Assembly: GCA_015486955.1 (NCBI GenBank)
Contig: WFQR01000026.1
Coordinates: 1-36,820 of the forward strand
Reading direction: 5' to 3'
DNA from: Hippea sp.
Lineage (GTDB): Bacteria; Campylobacterota_A; Desulfurellia; Desulfurellales; Hippeaceae
DNA length: 36,820 nt
The notes below the pieces were generated by a model. It was not told the DNA's origin and did no database searches. It saw nothing but the letters and a program-made list of their open reading frames with translations. The position numbers and the translations under genes were made by a program. This document shows, piece after piece, positions 18,628-27,573 of this stretch. Position 1 is the first letter of the stretch. Each line of letters starts with the position of its first letter.

Positions 18628-20082
18628 ATGGTTTTTGAAAACTTGCACGAGTACTTGGATGCGCTAAAAAAGAGAAGCGAACTCATCGTAATAAAAGACG
18701 AAGTAGACCCCGTATACGAAATGGGGCACATCGCAGACAGGCTTATTAAGGGCAAAGGTCCCGCAGTTTTGTTTAAAAACCCAAAGGGTAGCAACATACC
18801 CGTCGCAATGAATTTATTTGGAACTAAAGAGCGCACAGAATTCGCACTAAACGTTGAAAGCTTGGATGACCTCGGTAAACGTGTGGAAGAGTTGGTCAAC
18901 GCCGAAGTTCCATATAACTTTTGGGATAAGTTGAGAAACATAGTTAAACTCAAAGAGTTCGGCAAGTTTATACCGAAAATCGTAAAGGAAGCACCGTGTC
19001 AAGAGGTAATAATTGACGACGTTGACCTGTTCAAACTTCCCATTTTGAAGACATGGCCAAAGGACGGTGGTAGATTTATAACACTACCCCTTGTGTTTAC
19101 AAAAAACCCTTTAACGGGCAAACAAAACTGCGGCATGTACAGAATGCAGGTCTTTGACAAAAACACAACGGGTATGCATTGGCACATACACAAAGATGGA
19201 GCACACCACTTCAGGTGGTACAATGAAAGGAACGAAATAATGCCCGTATGCGTGGCAATAGGCGCAGACCCCACCACGATATACACTGCCACAGCACCGC
19301 TTCCTGAAGACATTGACGAGATGCTCTTTGCATCGTTTTTGAGAAGGAAACCGGTAAAGCTTGTTAAAGCAACACTTTCAGATATATTAATTCCCGCTGA
19401 AGCGGAGATCGTCTTAGAGGGCTATGTAGATCCAAAGGAACCGTTGCACTTAGAAGGCCCCTTCGGGGATCACACGGGCTACTATTCACTTGAAGACTAC
19501 TACCCTGTATTCCACGTAAAGCGTATAACAATGAGAAAAGACGCCATATATCCGGCAACGATCGTCGGAAAACCACCGATGGAAGACTGCTTTTTGGGCA
19601 AAGCCACAGAGAGGTTATTTCTTCCGATCATAAAAAAGATACTGCCAGAGATTGTCGACATAAATCTGCCCATAGAGGGCATCTTCCACAACTTTGCCTT
19701 CGTCTCCATTGACAAGCAGTATCCGGGTCATGCTTTTAAGGTCATAAACGCCCTGTGGGGATTGGGTATGATGAGTTTAACAAAAATCATAGTCGTGCTT
19801 GATAAAAACGTAAACGTGCAGGATATAAGCGAGGTGATCTGGCGGTTAGGTAATAACATCGATCCCCAGAGGGACATAATATTTACAAAAGGCCCTTTGG
19901 ACGTTTTGGAGCATGCATCCGATCTGCCATTCTTTGGCTCAAAAATGGGTATTGATGCAACAAAGAAGTGGAAAAGCGAAGGGTTCAAAAGGGAGTGGCC
20001 CGATGATATCGAGATGAACGAAGATGTTAAGCTAAAAATGGACAAATTACTTAAAAAATACTGGAAGGGGGAGTCAAAATGA
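18628..20082 (+). CDS. UbiD-family (prenyl-FMN) decarboxylase, possibly menaquinone biosynthesis
   Basis: GKGPAVLFKNPKGSNIPVAMNLFGTKER; NCGMYRMQVFDKNTTGMHWHIHKDGA; GPFGDHTGYYSLEDYYPVFHVKRITMRKDAIYPATIVGKPPMED. Confidence 0.9.
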   Translation: MVFENLHEYLDALKKRSELIVIKDEVDPVYEMGHIADRLIKGKGPAVLFKNPKGSNIPVAMNLFGTKERTEFALNVESLDDLGKRVEELVNAEVPYNFWDKLRNIVKLKEFGKFIPKIVKEAPCQEVIIDDVDLFKLPILKTWPKDGGRFITLPLVFTKNPLTGKQNCGMYRMQVFDKNTTGMHWHIHKDGAHHFRWYNERNEIMPVCVAIGADPTTIYTATAPLPEDIDEMLFASFLRRKPVKLVKATLSDILIPAEAEIVLEGYVDPKEPLHLEGPFGDHTGYYSLEDYYPVFHVKRITMRKDAIYPATIVGKPPMEDCFLGKATERLFLPIIKKILPEIVDINLPIEGIFHNFAFVSIDKQYPGHAFKVINALWGLGMMSLTKIIVVLDKNVNVQDISEVIWRLGNNIDPQRDIIFTKGPLDVLEHASDLPFFGSKMGIDATKKWKSEGFKREWPDDIEMNEDVKLKMDKLLKKYWKGESK

Positions 20083-20747
20083 ACGTAATTGATGCCGTAA
20101 AAACGAGATTTTCAGTGAGAAAATTCTTGGACAAACCTGTAGATAAAGAATTGGTTTACAAAATTCTTGATATTGCAAGGTGGTCACCGTCGGGTCACAA
20201 CATGCAACCATGGGAAGTAGCCGTAGTAATGGGGAAAAAGAAGGATGAACTATCGGCAAAACTTGTTGAGGCAGTAAAAAACAGGGCTGAAAGAAAATAC
20301 GACTACTACTATGGACCAAAGGAGTTGCCCGAACATATAAAGGCAAGAAGGAATCAGTGCAACGCACTTGTCTTTGAACACAAGGGCATTGATCCAAAAA
20401 AGGACAGGGATAAGCTCATGGATCACATACTCGAAAACTTCAGGTTCTTTGGGGCTCCCGTTGTTTTGATAATCATGAGAGAAAAGGAATTAGGGGAGCC
20501 ATCCTTTGTTGATTTGGGTTTATTTGGACAAACAATTATGCTCACCGCATTAGAATTTGGCCTTGCAACATGCCCACAGACATCCGTTGCAGCATATCCA
20601 TATATAATCAGAGAAGTGCTGGGAATCCCAGAAAACAAGATGATTGTTTATACAATTGTTCTTGGCTATCCAGATATGGATGCCCACATCAACAAACTGA
20701 GAATGCCGAGGGACGAGGTAGAAAAATTCGCAACATTCTACGAATAA
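20079..20747 (+). CDS. Nitroreductase family protein
   Basis: VIDAVKTRFSVRKFLDKPVDKELVYKILDIARWSPSGHNMQPWEVAVV (FMN-binding nitroreductase N-terminus). Confidence 0.9.
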   Translation: MNVIDAVKTRFSVRKFLDKPVDKELVYKILDIARWSPSGHNMQPWEVAVVMGKKKDELSAKLVEAVKNRAERKYDYYYGPKELPEHIKARRNQCNALVFEHKGIDPKKDRDKLMDHILENFRFFGAPVVLIIMREKELGEPSFVDLGLFGQTIMLTALEFGLATCPQTSVAAYPYIIREVLGIPENKMIVYTIVLGYPDMDAHINKLRMPRDEVEKFATFYE

Positions 20748-22901
20748 ATGAATACAGATGTAGCCCGAAAAACACTAAACAAATTGGAAAGCTCCCTATT
20801 TAGGGAGCTTTTTTTAAAGAATTACGACAAAGCTCGAAAAACCGTAAGAAAACAGGAATCTATCCTAAAATTTAACCGTGTCGCCGACTGGCTTCTCAAA
20901 GACATTGACGCATTGGACATTTCAAAAAACATAAAGGAAAAGCTAAAAGCAAAGAACATCACAAAATTTATTGATCTTGTTTACACGTTACCCCTGAGAA
21001 TCGAAGATTACACGTTCAAAAATCCCAAAAACCTAAAAGACGGTGAATACACAGCCATAAAAGGAACGGTTCTGTCTAAAAATAAGGGAAATAGGATTTT
21101 GAGTCTTATTATTGATGCCCAAGGAACGCATATAAGGTGCAACTGGTTCAACATCACGCCTTACATAAAGAAATTATTGGATTCCATAAAATTAGGTGAT
21201 GAACTTGTGTTCTTAGGGAAAATCAGTGTTGATGGATTTATAAAGCAAATCAACCATCCAAAGATAGAAAGGGTAGATAGTTTTAAAGAACACAAGAAAA
21301 TCGTATACCCTTCCATTGGTAGCTTGCGCAATGCAACGGTGCAAAAATCGATAGAAAAGTGTTTTGAAGTGGCACCAAAAGAGCCCTACGAATGGTTACC
21401 GTACTCTTCAATTGTAAGAAACAAACTTGATTTCTTCAGTGACTTCTTAAAAAAGATACACGTATTGGGGGAAACAAAGGGTATCGATAAAAGACTAAAA
21501 TACGAAGAACTATTCATGCTGATTCTTGCGTTGAAACTTCAAGAAAAGAACTTAAAGAGCCAAAATGCACCCACAATAAGCATTAATGATAGTTTATTAG
21601 AAGACGTCAAAAGTGTGCTGCCCTTTGAACTAACTACAGATCAGAAAAAGGCGCTAAAAGAGATACTGAGCGATCTAAAAAAGGACAGGCCCATGTTGAG
21701 ATTATTGCAAGGTGATGTGGGATGCGGAAAAACGATCGTTAGCCTAATAGCTGCCCTGTTCGTTGTAAGAGATGGATATCAAGTGGCAATAATGACACCT
21801 ACTCAACCACTTGCCGTACAATTCTTCGGTCAGGCAAGGTTGTTACTTGAAAAATTTGGCTATGCCGTTGAACTCCTTATCAGCTCAACCAAAGACAAGG
21901 AAAGAATATACGACCAGCTAAAAAATGGGAAAATAGACTGTGTGGTTGGTACGCATGCACTTTTGCAGGAAAACGTCGAATTTAAAAATTTGGGCTTTAT
22001 TGTCATAGATGAGCAACACAGATTCGGCGTTGAACAGAGAAAAACACTATCGAAAAAGGGAAAATTTCCACATGTTTTGATTATGAGTGCAACACCCATA
22101 CCAAGAAGTTTATCAATGGTTTTATACTCAAAAACATCATTGAGCACCATAAAAGAAAAACCCAAAAACAGAGGCAAGATTACGACACTGCACTTCTATA
22201 AAAAGGATTCTGATAAAGCATACAAAATAGCGATTGAAGAGATAAAAAAGAACCATCAGGTATACGTAATTGCACCTCTAATTGAGGAATCAGATCATTT
22301 TGAGGATGTAAAAGCGGCAAAGGAATTGTTTGATTTCTTAAAAAAATCGTATTTTAAGAATTACAAAATAGAACTCATGCATGGAAAGCTAAAAAGTGAG
22401 GAAAAGGAAAGGATCATCAGCGAATTCCGTGAAGGCAAAATAGACTGTCTTGTAAGTACAACTGTGATAGAAGTAGGCATAGATTCACCTAACGCAACGG
22501 TTATCATTGTAGAAAACGCGGAAAGATTTGGACTATCCCAGCTACATCAATTGCGGGGCCGCGTGGGAAGGGGAAATTTGGATAGCTTCGCAATCCTCAT
22601 AACTGGCAACGAACTAACAGAAAACGCACAAAAGAGGATAGAAGCCTTATTAAAAACAAATGACGGATTTGAGATTGCTGAGATGGACTTTAAACTCAGG
22701 GGATCAGGCGAGATATTGGGAACCAGACAGCACGGCAAAGACCTCGTTTACACAGATCTCATAAGCGACAAGGAATTGATAAAGAGCGTTAAAAACGATG
22801 TTGAAATGCTAATAGAAAAGGGCTATCCTTTTAATGAGGGATTGTTAAGGATTATGCAGTACAAATGGGAAAAGAGGCTAAGTTACATAAATGTGGGGTG
22901 A
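20748..22901 (+). CDS. recG: ATP-dependent DNA helicase RecG
   Basis: LLQGDVGCGKTIV (Walker A), VIDEQHRFGVEQR, ATPIPRSL, STTVIEVGIDSPNATVIIVENAERFGLSQLHQLRGRVGRG. Start uncertain (see finding). Confidence 0.93.
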   Translation: MNTDVARKTLNKLESSLFRELFLKNYDKARKTVRKQESILKFNRVADWLLKDIDALDISKNIKEKLKAKNITKFIDLVYTLPLRIEDYTFKNPKNLKDGEYTAIKGTVLSKNKGNRILSLIIDAQGTHIRCNWFNITPYIKKLLDSIKLGDELVFLGKISVDGFIKQINHPKIERVDSFKEHKKIVYPSIGSLRNATVQKSIEKCFEVAPKEPYEWLPYSSIVRNKLDFFSDFLKKIHVLGETKGIDKRLKYEELFMLILALKLQEKNLKSQNAPTISINDSLLEDVKSVLPFELTTDQKKALKEILSDLKKDRPMLRLLQGDVGCGKTIVSLIAALFVVRDGYQVAIMTPTQPLAVQFFGQARLLLEKFGYAVELLISSTKDKERIYDQLKNGKIDCVVGTHALLQENVEFKNLGFIVIDEQHRFGVEQRKTLSKKGKFPHVLIMSATPIPRSLSMVLYSKTSLSTIKEKPKNRGKITTLHFYKKDSDKAYKIAIEEIKKNHQVYVIAPLIEESDHFEDVKAAKELFDFLKKSYFKNYKIELMHGKLKSEEKERIISEFREGKIDCLVSTTVIEVGIDSPNATVIIVENAERFGLSQLHQLRGRVGRGNLDSFAILITGNELTENAQKRIEALLKTNDGFEIAEMDFKLRGSGEILGTRQHGKDLVYTDLISDKELIKSVKNDVEMLIEKGYPFNEGLLRIMQYKWEKRLSYINVG
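20788..20815 (+). terminator. Intrinsic-terminator-like hairpin within the 5' part of the recG ORF
   Basis: AAAGCTCCCTA-TT-TAGGGAGCTTT perfect inverted repeat followed by TTTT (7 consecutive T after GGGAGC). Confidence 0.75.
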
Positions 22902-22904
22902 GCT

Positions 22905-23693
22905 ATGAAGGTTGCAGTTGGACAGTTTCAAATAGTACCCGGCGACGTTGAGAAAAACTTTAAAAAAGGAACAGAGTTGATAAAGGAAGCAATAGATGAA
23001 GACTGCGATTTGGTACTCTTACCCGAAGTGTGGACTACAGGTTTTCTATTCAAAAAACTGAAAGATCTATCAAAAACAACACCGCCTATCTTAGATGAGA
23101 TTAAAAAGCTATCCAAAGACATTATGATTTGTGGAACGTATGTTGTGGACAACCCTACATCCGATAAGGTCTTCAATATATTTTACACAATATTAGATGG
23201 GAAAATCGTGTTTTCCTATAAAAAAACAATGCTTTTCGGCTTGACGGGAGAAGATAAATACTTTGAAAGAGGAGATTTAGATCAAAATTACACCTTCAAT
23301 GCACTCGGTACAACATTTGGAGTTAGCGTATGCTATGAATTGAGGTTCCCTGAGTTCTTCAGAAGAGCAAGCTTTAAGGGAGCTTTAATACATCTACATC
23401 CAGCAATATGGCCAGAAAATAGGCTTGACCACTGGCTGACACTGACGAGGGCAAGAGCCATAGAAAACCAGTTCTTCCTGTTAACGTCAAATGGGGTGAG
23501 ATTAAGTGGTAAGTGGGAACTCTGCGGACACTCTACCATTTATGACCCTTGGGGTGAAGTAGAAAATCGAATAGAAACCAACGAAGGATTGGCAATTAAA
23601 AAAATAAACTTAGAAAAAACAAACGAGGTCAGAAAAAAACTTACTTCTCTAAAAGATTCTGTAGAATTTCTGGGAGACCTTTATATTAGGTAA
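22905..23693 (+). CDS. Carbon-nitrogen hydrolase (nitrilase superfamily, omega-amidase-like)
   Basis: Glu in LVLLPEVWTTGF, Lys in YKKTMLFG, Cys in VSVCYELRFPEFFR. Confidence 0.88.
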   Translation: MKVAVGQFQIVPGDVEKNFKKGTELIKEAIDEDCDLVLLPEVWTTGFLFKKLKDLSKTTPPILDEIKKLSKDIMICGTYVVDNPTSDKVFNIFYTILDGKIVFSYKKTMLFGLTGEDKYFERGDLDQNYTFNALGTTFGVSVCYELRFPEFFRRASFKGALIHLHPAIWPENRLDHWLTLTRARAIENQFFLLTSNGVRLSGKWELCGHSTIYDPWGEVENRIETNEGLAIKKINLEKTNEVRKKLTSLKDSVEFLGDLYIR

Positions 23694-24015
23694 ACACCTT
23701 CAAAGGAGCATCCGGTTTCTTCTTTATCTTGCCTTCCCTAATCTCCTCCTCAAAAGCCTTCATCCTCTTTTCAACCATCTCTTTCAGGTGTGCCTTTATA
23801 TCGCTAATCCTGCCCCTCTCTTTTGCAACTTCTAATAACCTCTCGCCTGTTTTCCTGCCTATAAACTTCGCCGTCTCATGTGGTATCAATAGTGCTCCAC
23901 ATGACGGACAAAAATACACCTCAATATCCTTTATCTCCAGCATCTCACCCTTAACGGGCCTCTTAAAAGGCATAACAATCCTTTTCATCTGCCTTCCACA
24001 ATACTTGCAAACCAT
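23686..24015 (-). CDS. YgiT-type zinc-finger domain protein
   Basis: MVCKYCGRQMKRIVMPFKRPVKGEMLEIKDIEVYFCPSCGALLIP (two CxxC); SD AGGAGG upstream of the internal ATG. Confidence 0.7.
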   Translation of the reverse strand: MVCKYCGRQMKRIVMPFKRPVKGEMLEIKDIEVYFCPSCGALLIPHETAKFIGRKTGERLLEVAKERGRISDIKAHLKEMVEKRMKAFEEEIREGKIKKKPDAPLKVFT

Positions 24016-24045
24016 TACCCTTCGCACCTCCTTTTACAAAATAAA

Positions 24046-24068
24046 AACGAGGGGCTAAATGCCCCCCT
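24046..24068 (-). terminator. Terminator after the CoA-transferase subunit B gene
   Basis: Minus strand GGGGC-ATTTA-GCCCC then TCGTTTTTATTTTG. Confidence 0.65.
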
Positions 24069-24074
24069 GAAATT

Positions 24075-25151
24075 TTAGCCTTTAACCTTAACCCTCCAAG
24101 GCTTGCCCGTCTCTTTCTCGTACTCAATCTCCCTCAATGTCTTCCTACTCAAGTAGATCCTCGTTGGGTCAACGATCATTCTCAATACTTTTAACTGCTC
24201 AATTGTAGGAGTTGGTGTTTCAGGAACATCGTCGGTTGGTTTCAATACCTTACCGCTTTTGTCCTTCAACTCCCAACCCACGTTCTCAATTACGTCCTTC
24301 AAGCTCACGCCTGGGTGGACACTTCTCAACCTCATGTCATAGATACCGTCATTAGGATAACTCTCCATGACGCATATATCTGAGGTCATAACGCCTTTTC
24401 CGCCTCTCGGCACACCGTAATCCCACCTTGTCTCGCCTTCTGGACCCCTTGATCCTGCAATCGTTGTCAAATAGCATACATGCGGTGGGAATCTCCTCTT
24501 TTCCTGAACCATGATAGCGAGCGTGAAGTCAGACTGCTGACCTATTGGGTTAGAACCACCTGATCCTGTAAACCTTACCGCTGGGCCCAATTTATGATCG
24601 TCCATTCTCTCATCCTGGCTTCTTTCGCCTTTCTTTATAATGGATGGGAAGTATCCCATTCTCCCTTCTTTTTCTTTATCCCATATTGCCGTAGCGTTGA
24701 TGTTTCCATACTGATCATACTCAGCACCGCCTAAAACACCGCCTGTGACGTAACCCCTCTGCTCATAAGTTCCAAATGCGTCGATCATGGATAGAGCTGT
24801 TGATGCCATGTATGCACCGCGGATGTCCGCAACGGAGATTGGAATGTGCTCGAACTTTGGATCGAGCATTCCAGCTTCCATAACAATTGTTGCACCTGGG
24901 TTGATCGTATGCTGGGCTTCAGCCATTGTCAAAACGGGCAATCCCGTTCCTACGAACATGGAAGCGCCGTTTGGAATCATAGTGGAACCAGCGATAGCAA
25001 GGAGCTCAATCGTTGTAAACTCATCCGGTGGAAGATCGTACTCCTTGCAGTATGCTTCATACTCAGCATCACTGATACCAGATTTAAAATCTTTAACTAA
25101 CTCAATAATTTCATCAACAGTCGATATCTCTACCGGTACATATACACCCAT
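24075..25151 (-). CDS. CoA-transferase family I, beta-like subunit (glutaconate CoA-transferase B-like)
   Basis: IAGSTMIPNGASMFVGTGLPVLTMAEAQHTINPGATIVMEAGMLDPK (candidate catalytic Glu). SD AAGGAGG before the ATG at 25151; the track start at 25211 is too far upstream. Confidence 0.75.
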   Translation of the reverse strand: MGVYVPVEISTVDEIIELVKDFKSGISDAEYEAYCKEYDLPPDEFTTIELLAIAGSTMIPNGASMFVGTGLPVLTMAEAQHTINPGATIVMEAGMLDPKFEHIPISVADIRGAYMASTALSMIDAFGTYEQRGYVTGGVLGGAEYDQYGNINATAIWDKEKEGRMGYFPSIIKKGERSQDERMDDHKLGPAVRFTGSGGSNPIGQQSDFTLAIMVQEKRRFPPHVCYLTTIAGSRGPEGETRWDYGVPRGGKGVMTSDICVMESYPNDGIYDMRLRSVHPGVSLKDVIENVGWELKDKSGKVLKPTDDVPETPTPTIEQLKVLRMIVDPTRIYLSRKTLREIEYEKETGKPWRVKVKG

Positions 25152-25161
25152 TTTTACCTCC

Positions 25162-26400
25162 TTACTTACCAATAGGTCTGTAGAGATCTGGTTTATATCC
25201 GTATTTTGCATCAGCCCTTAATTCAAAGAGCCTTGCAAAACCGGTCTTTCCATTCGGAGACTCATATTTTGCTTCAATGTTTCCAAACTTGAAGTAGTCT
25301 GTTCCAACCTTGTTCTCCAAGTAATCCCACTCGTCTTTGCCAACTATATTATGCCAGTAATCGGCTAATGCTTTCTTTCCGTCATTTGTTGCTGCAGCCC
25401 TGTTAGCCTTGATGTAGAACATCCACCACATCCAGTCGTAGTCATAGTAATATGTAGAACCTGTTGGATAGCATCCAAATGGTGTTTCAACAATGGCATC
25501 CACATGTGTATATGGAATCTGATTCTCAGAAGCCCTGAGCCTCAACTCCTCTTCAGGAACAATCTTCTCAGCAGAAATTACAAGGTACTTTGCAGAAATG
25601 GACTGCTCAACATCTGGAACAAGCAATCCTTCAATCCTTGCCGTTCCCATCTCACCAACTCTCTGAACATGCGTTGTTGTTACATAAGGAATGTCAGGTG
25701 GGAACAGAATTGCAATTATACCCTTCTCACCTGTATACTTGTTTGTTCTTCTCCTTAAAGCCTCATAGAAAATACCATCTTCAATAGCTGCCGTCTTGTT
25801 CATCGTTGTATCAGGCTCATCGCCTTTGGAGTACTTGTTATTCGGATCATATTGGTGAGGTCTCAAGCCCCAACCATCGAATGGATCCTTAATGATTGCA
25901 TGTCTCTTTGGAGGAATATCTGGATGGATCCAATAACCATTCTCATCCTTACCTCTCAAACCAGCCTCGCCAAACGTATCGTACTCTATTAAATCTGCAC
26001 CTAAATCTGACATACCAGAAGCAAACTGCATTCCGAACCTACCGGCAATAGTTCTCAAAGCCCAGGAATAGTTCGTGTAATCCATAACAGCTTCAATCTG
26101 ACCATCCTCAAGACCTTTCCTAACCTCGTAGGAAACAGGCTGGATTGTCTCAAGACCCAAGTAGGTCATCTCAACCCATGCAAGCTGCAATGCACCACCC
26201 ATCATCATGATAGGTGTAGCACCAGCGTTCGTCTGAACGTACAAATCTTTAATGTTCTGCCTAATAACCTCTCTTGGGATAGCAACATTTGTCCTTGTAT
26301 AACCGAAACCACCTACGCACCAAGCTCTCTTCGGTTTGATGAACTTTTTAACGACTTCTTGTACTGACATTATCTTGTTCTCGCCTTTTGGCACTGCCAT
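25162..26400 (-). CDS. CoA-transferase family I, alpha-like subunit (glutaconate CoA-transferase A-like)
   Basis: MAVPKGENKIMSVQEVVKKFIKPKRAWCVGGFGYTRTNVAIPREVIRQNIKDLYVQTNAGATPIMMMGGALQLAWVEMTYLG; GIIAILFPPDIPYVTTTHVQRVGEMGTARIEGL. SD GGAGGTAGGT before the ATG at 26400. Confidence 0.75.
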   Translation of the reverse strand: MAVPKGENKIMSVQEVVKKFIKPKRAWCVGGFGYTRTNVAIPREVIRQNIKDLYVQTNAGATPIMMMGGALQLAWVEMTYLGLETIQPVSYEVRKGLEDGQIEAVMDYTNYSWALRTIAGRFGMQFASGMSDLGADLIEYDTFGEAGLRGKDENGYWIHPDIPPKRHAIIKDPFDGWGLRPHQYDPNNKYSKGDEPDTTMNKTAAIEDGIFYEALRRRTNKYTGEKGIIAILFPPDIPYVTTTHVQRVGEMGTARIEGLLVPDVEQSISAKYLVISAEKIVPEEELRLRASENQIPYTHVDAIVETPFGCYPTGSTYYYDYDWMWWMFYIKANRAAATNDGKKALADYWHNIVGKDEWDYLENKVGTDYFKFGNIEAKYESPNGKTGFARLFELRADAKYGYKPDLYRPIGK

Positions 26401-26785
26401 ACCTACCTCCAAACTCCTCTAAAAATTTTTCTAATTGTTTTAGTTCTTCCTCCGGATCCGGTGCCTCATTACCAATCTCCGCATATTCAATGGGCACGCC
26501 CAAAACATCCGAGAGTTTTTCGATAAATTCCACAACCCTTTCATATTTCAGACCCGTGATGTAAAAGTCCACAGAGTAATCTGTGTTAAAGTAAACCGTC
26601 GGATACATATCATCGAAATCCAGAATATCCTCGCCACTTATGTTGTAAGGAATAAGCCTAAAACTTGAACCACCAGTTTTAACGATTTTACCGAGACTTT
26701 TGACTTTTTCTAAAATCTCCTCAAATGTTATAAGCTCACCGCCACCTATAATCTTACCCGGTAAAACCGTGAAATCTCCAGACAT
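26348..26785 (-). CDS. Uncharacterized protein, 145 aa, overlapping the CoA-transferase alpha gene
   Basis: ORF MSGDFTVLPGKIIGGGELITFEEILEKVKSLGKIVKTGGSSFRLIPYNISGEDILDFDD...; abuts the upstream ORF stop and overlaps the downstream start by 53 nt. Confidence 0.7.
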   Translation of the reverse strand: MSGDFTVLPGKIIGGGELITFEEILEKVKSLGKIVKTGGSSFRLIPYNISGEDILDFDDMYPTVYFNTDYSVDFYITGLKYERVVEFIEKLSDVLGVPIEYAEIGNEAPDPEEELKQLEKFLEEFGGRYGSAKRREQDNVSTRSR

Positions 26786-27175
26786 TTACTCTAACTCCCT
26801 CTTCTTCGCCCAGAGTGTCCTCAAAACGTCCTCAATCTTACCCTCTGTGTACTCAAGCATCTCTTTTGCGTTCTTGATGTAGTCAAGTTTGAGCCTCAAC
26901 TCATTCTCCATAATCTCTGCAGTCTCTTTTTGCTTTAGCTCATCTACCAACTTGCCTAATCTTGTAATGGCTGCAGGAACCTTCTTGAACTGCCACATCC
27001 ACGTTTCAAAGTAATAATTGGACATGGCGAGTTCCCATACCTGCGCTGTCAAAGATTTCCACGTCTCTAACTTCTCTTTAGACTCTTTCTGAGGCTGTTC
27101 TTGAACCTCTACCTTAGGTGCAGTTCGCCTCATCTTTTCTCGAAAGGCTTTTGGATAAGCTATCACTCTTCTCAC
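26786..27175 (-). CDS. Uncharacterized helical protein, 129 aa, first gene of the CoA-transferase operon
   Basis: MRRVIAYPKAFREKMRRTAPKVEVQEQPQKESKEKLETWKSLTAQVWELAMSNYYFETWMWQFKKVPAAITRLGKLVDEL...; SD AAGGAGGTGAG upstream. Confidence 0.75.
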   Translation of the reverse strand: MRRVIAYPKAFREKMRRTAPKVEVQEQPQKESKEKLETWKSLTAQVWELAMSNYYFETWMWQFKKVPAAITRLGKLVDELKQKETAEIMENELRLKLDYIKNAKEMLEYTEGKIEDVLRTLWAKKRELE

Positions 27176-27210
27176 CTCCTTCTACTATGATATTTTTAAT
27201 TGTCAATTGA

Positions 27211-27239
27211 ATTCTAATATAAGAGACATTAATTGTCAA
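27211..27239 (-). promoter_or_regulatory. Sigma70-type promoter for the orf129-orf145-CoA-transferase operon
   Basis: Minus strand TTGACA (27234-27239), 17 nt, TAGAAT (27211-27216). Confidence 0.75.
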
Positions 27240-27517
27240 GATTTTTTTAATTTATTAAATAACTTAAACGGAAATAAACAGATAGAAAAACTTTATTTAA
27301 AGCTGCTTTTTGCCCTATTATGGAATTATTTAATTAACTTAATGATTTAAAAATAAAACAAAAAATGCCTTGTTGGATAACTTTAAAAAATGAAATAAAT
27401 TTAAATTAATTTTAAAATACAACACAGAGCGATATATACTTACCTATTCAACCTTACTACACGTTTTTTCTTCAAATTAAGTATTTATTACTCTATTTTA
27501 AAGATGTATACTGTGTA

Positions 27518-27531
27518 TAACCTAAACGTTA
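27518..27531. promoter_or_regulatory. Imperfect palindrome TAACCTAAACGTTA, putative operator
   Basis: 13 bp upstream of the -35 of the fused CoA-transferase promoter; near-identical motif at 36311-36324. Confidence 0.45.
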
Positions 27532-27544
27532 GATAAATATTAAA

Positions 27545-27573
27545 TTGACATTTCAATAAAATTTTTTTATATT
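27545..27573 (+). promoter_or_regulatory. Sigma70-type promoter for the fused CoA-transferase gene
   Basis: TTGACA (27545-27550), 17 nt, TATATT (27568-27573). Confidence 0.75.
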
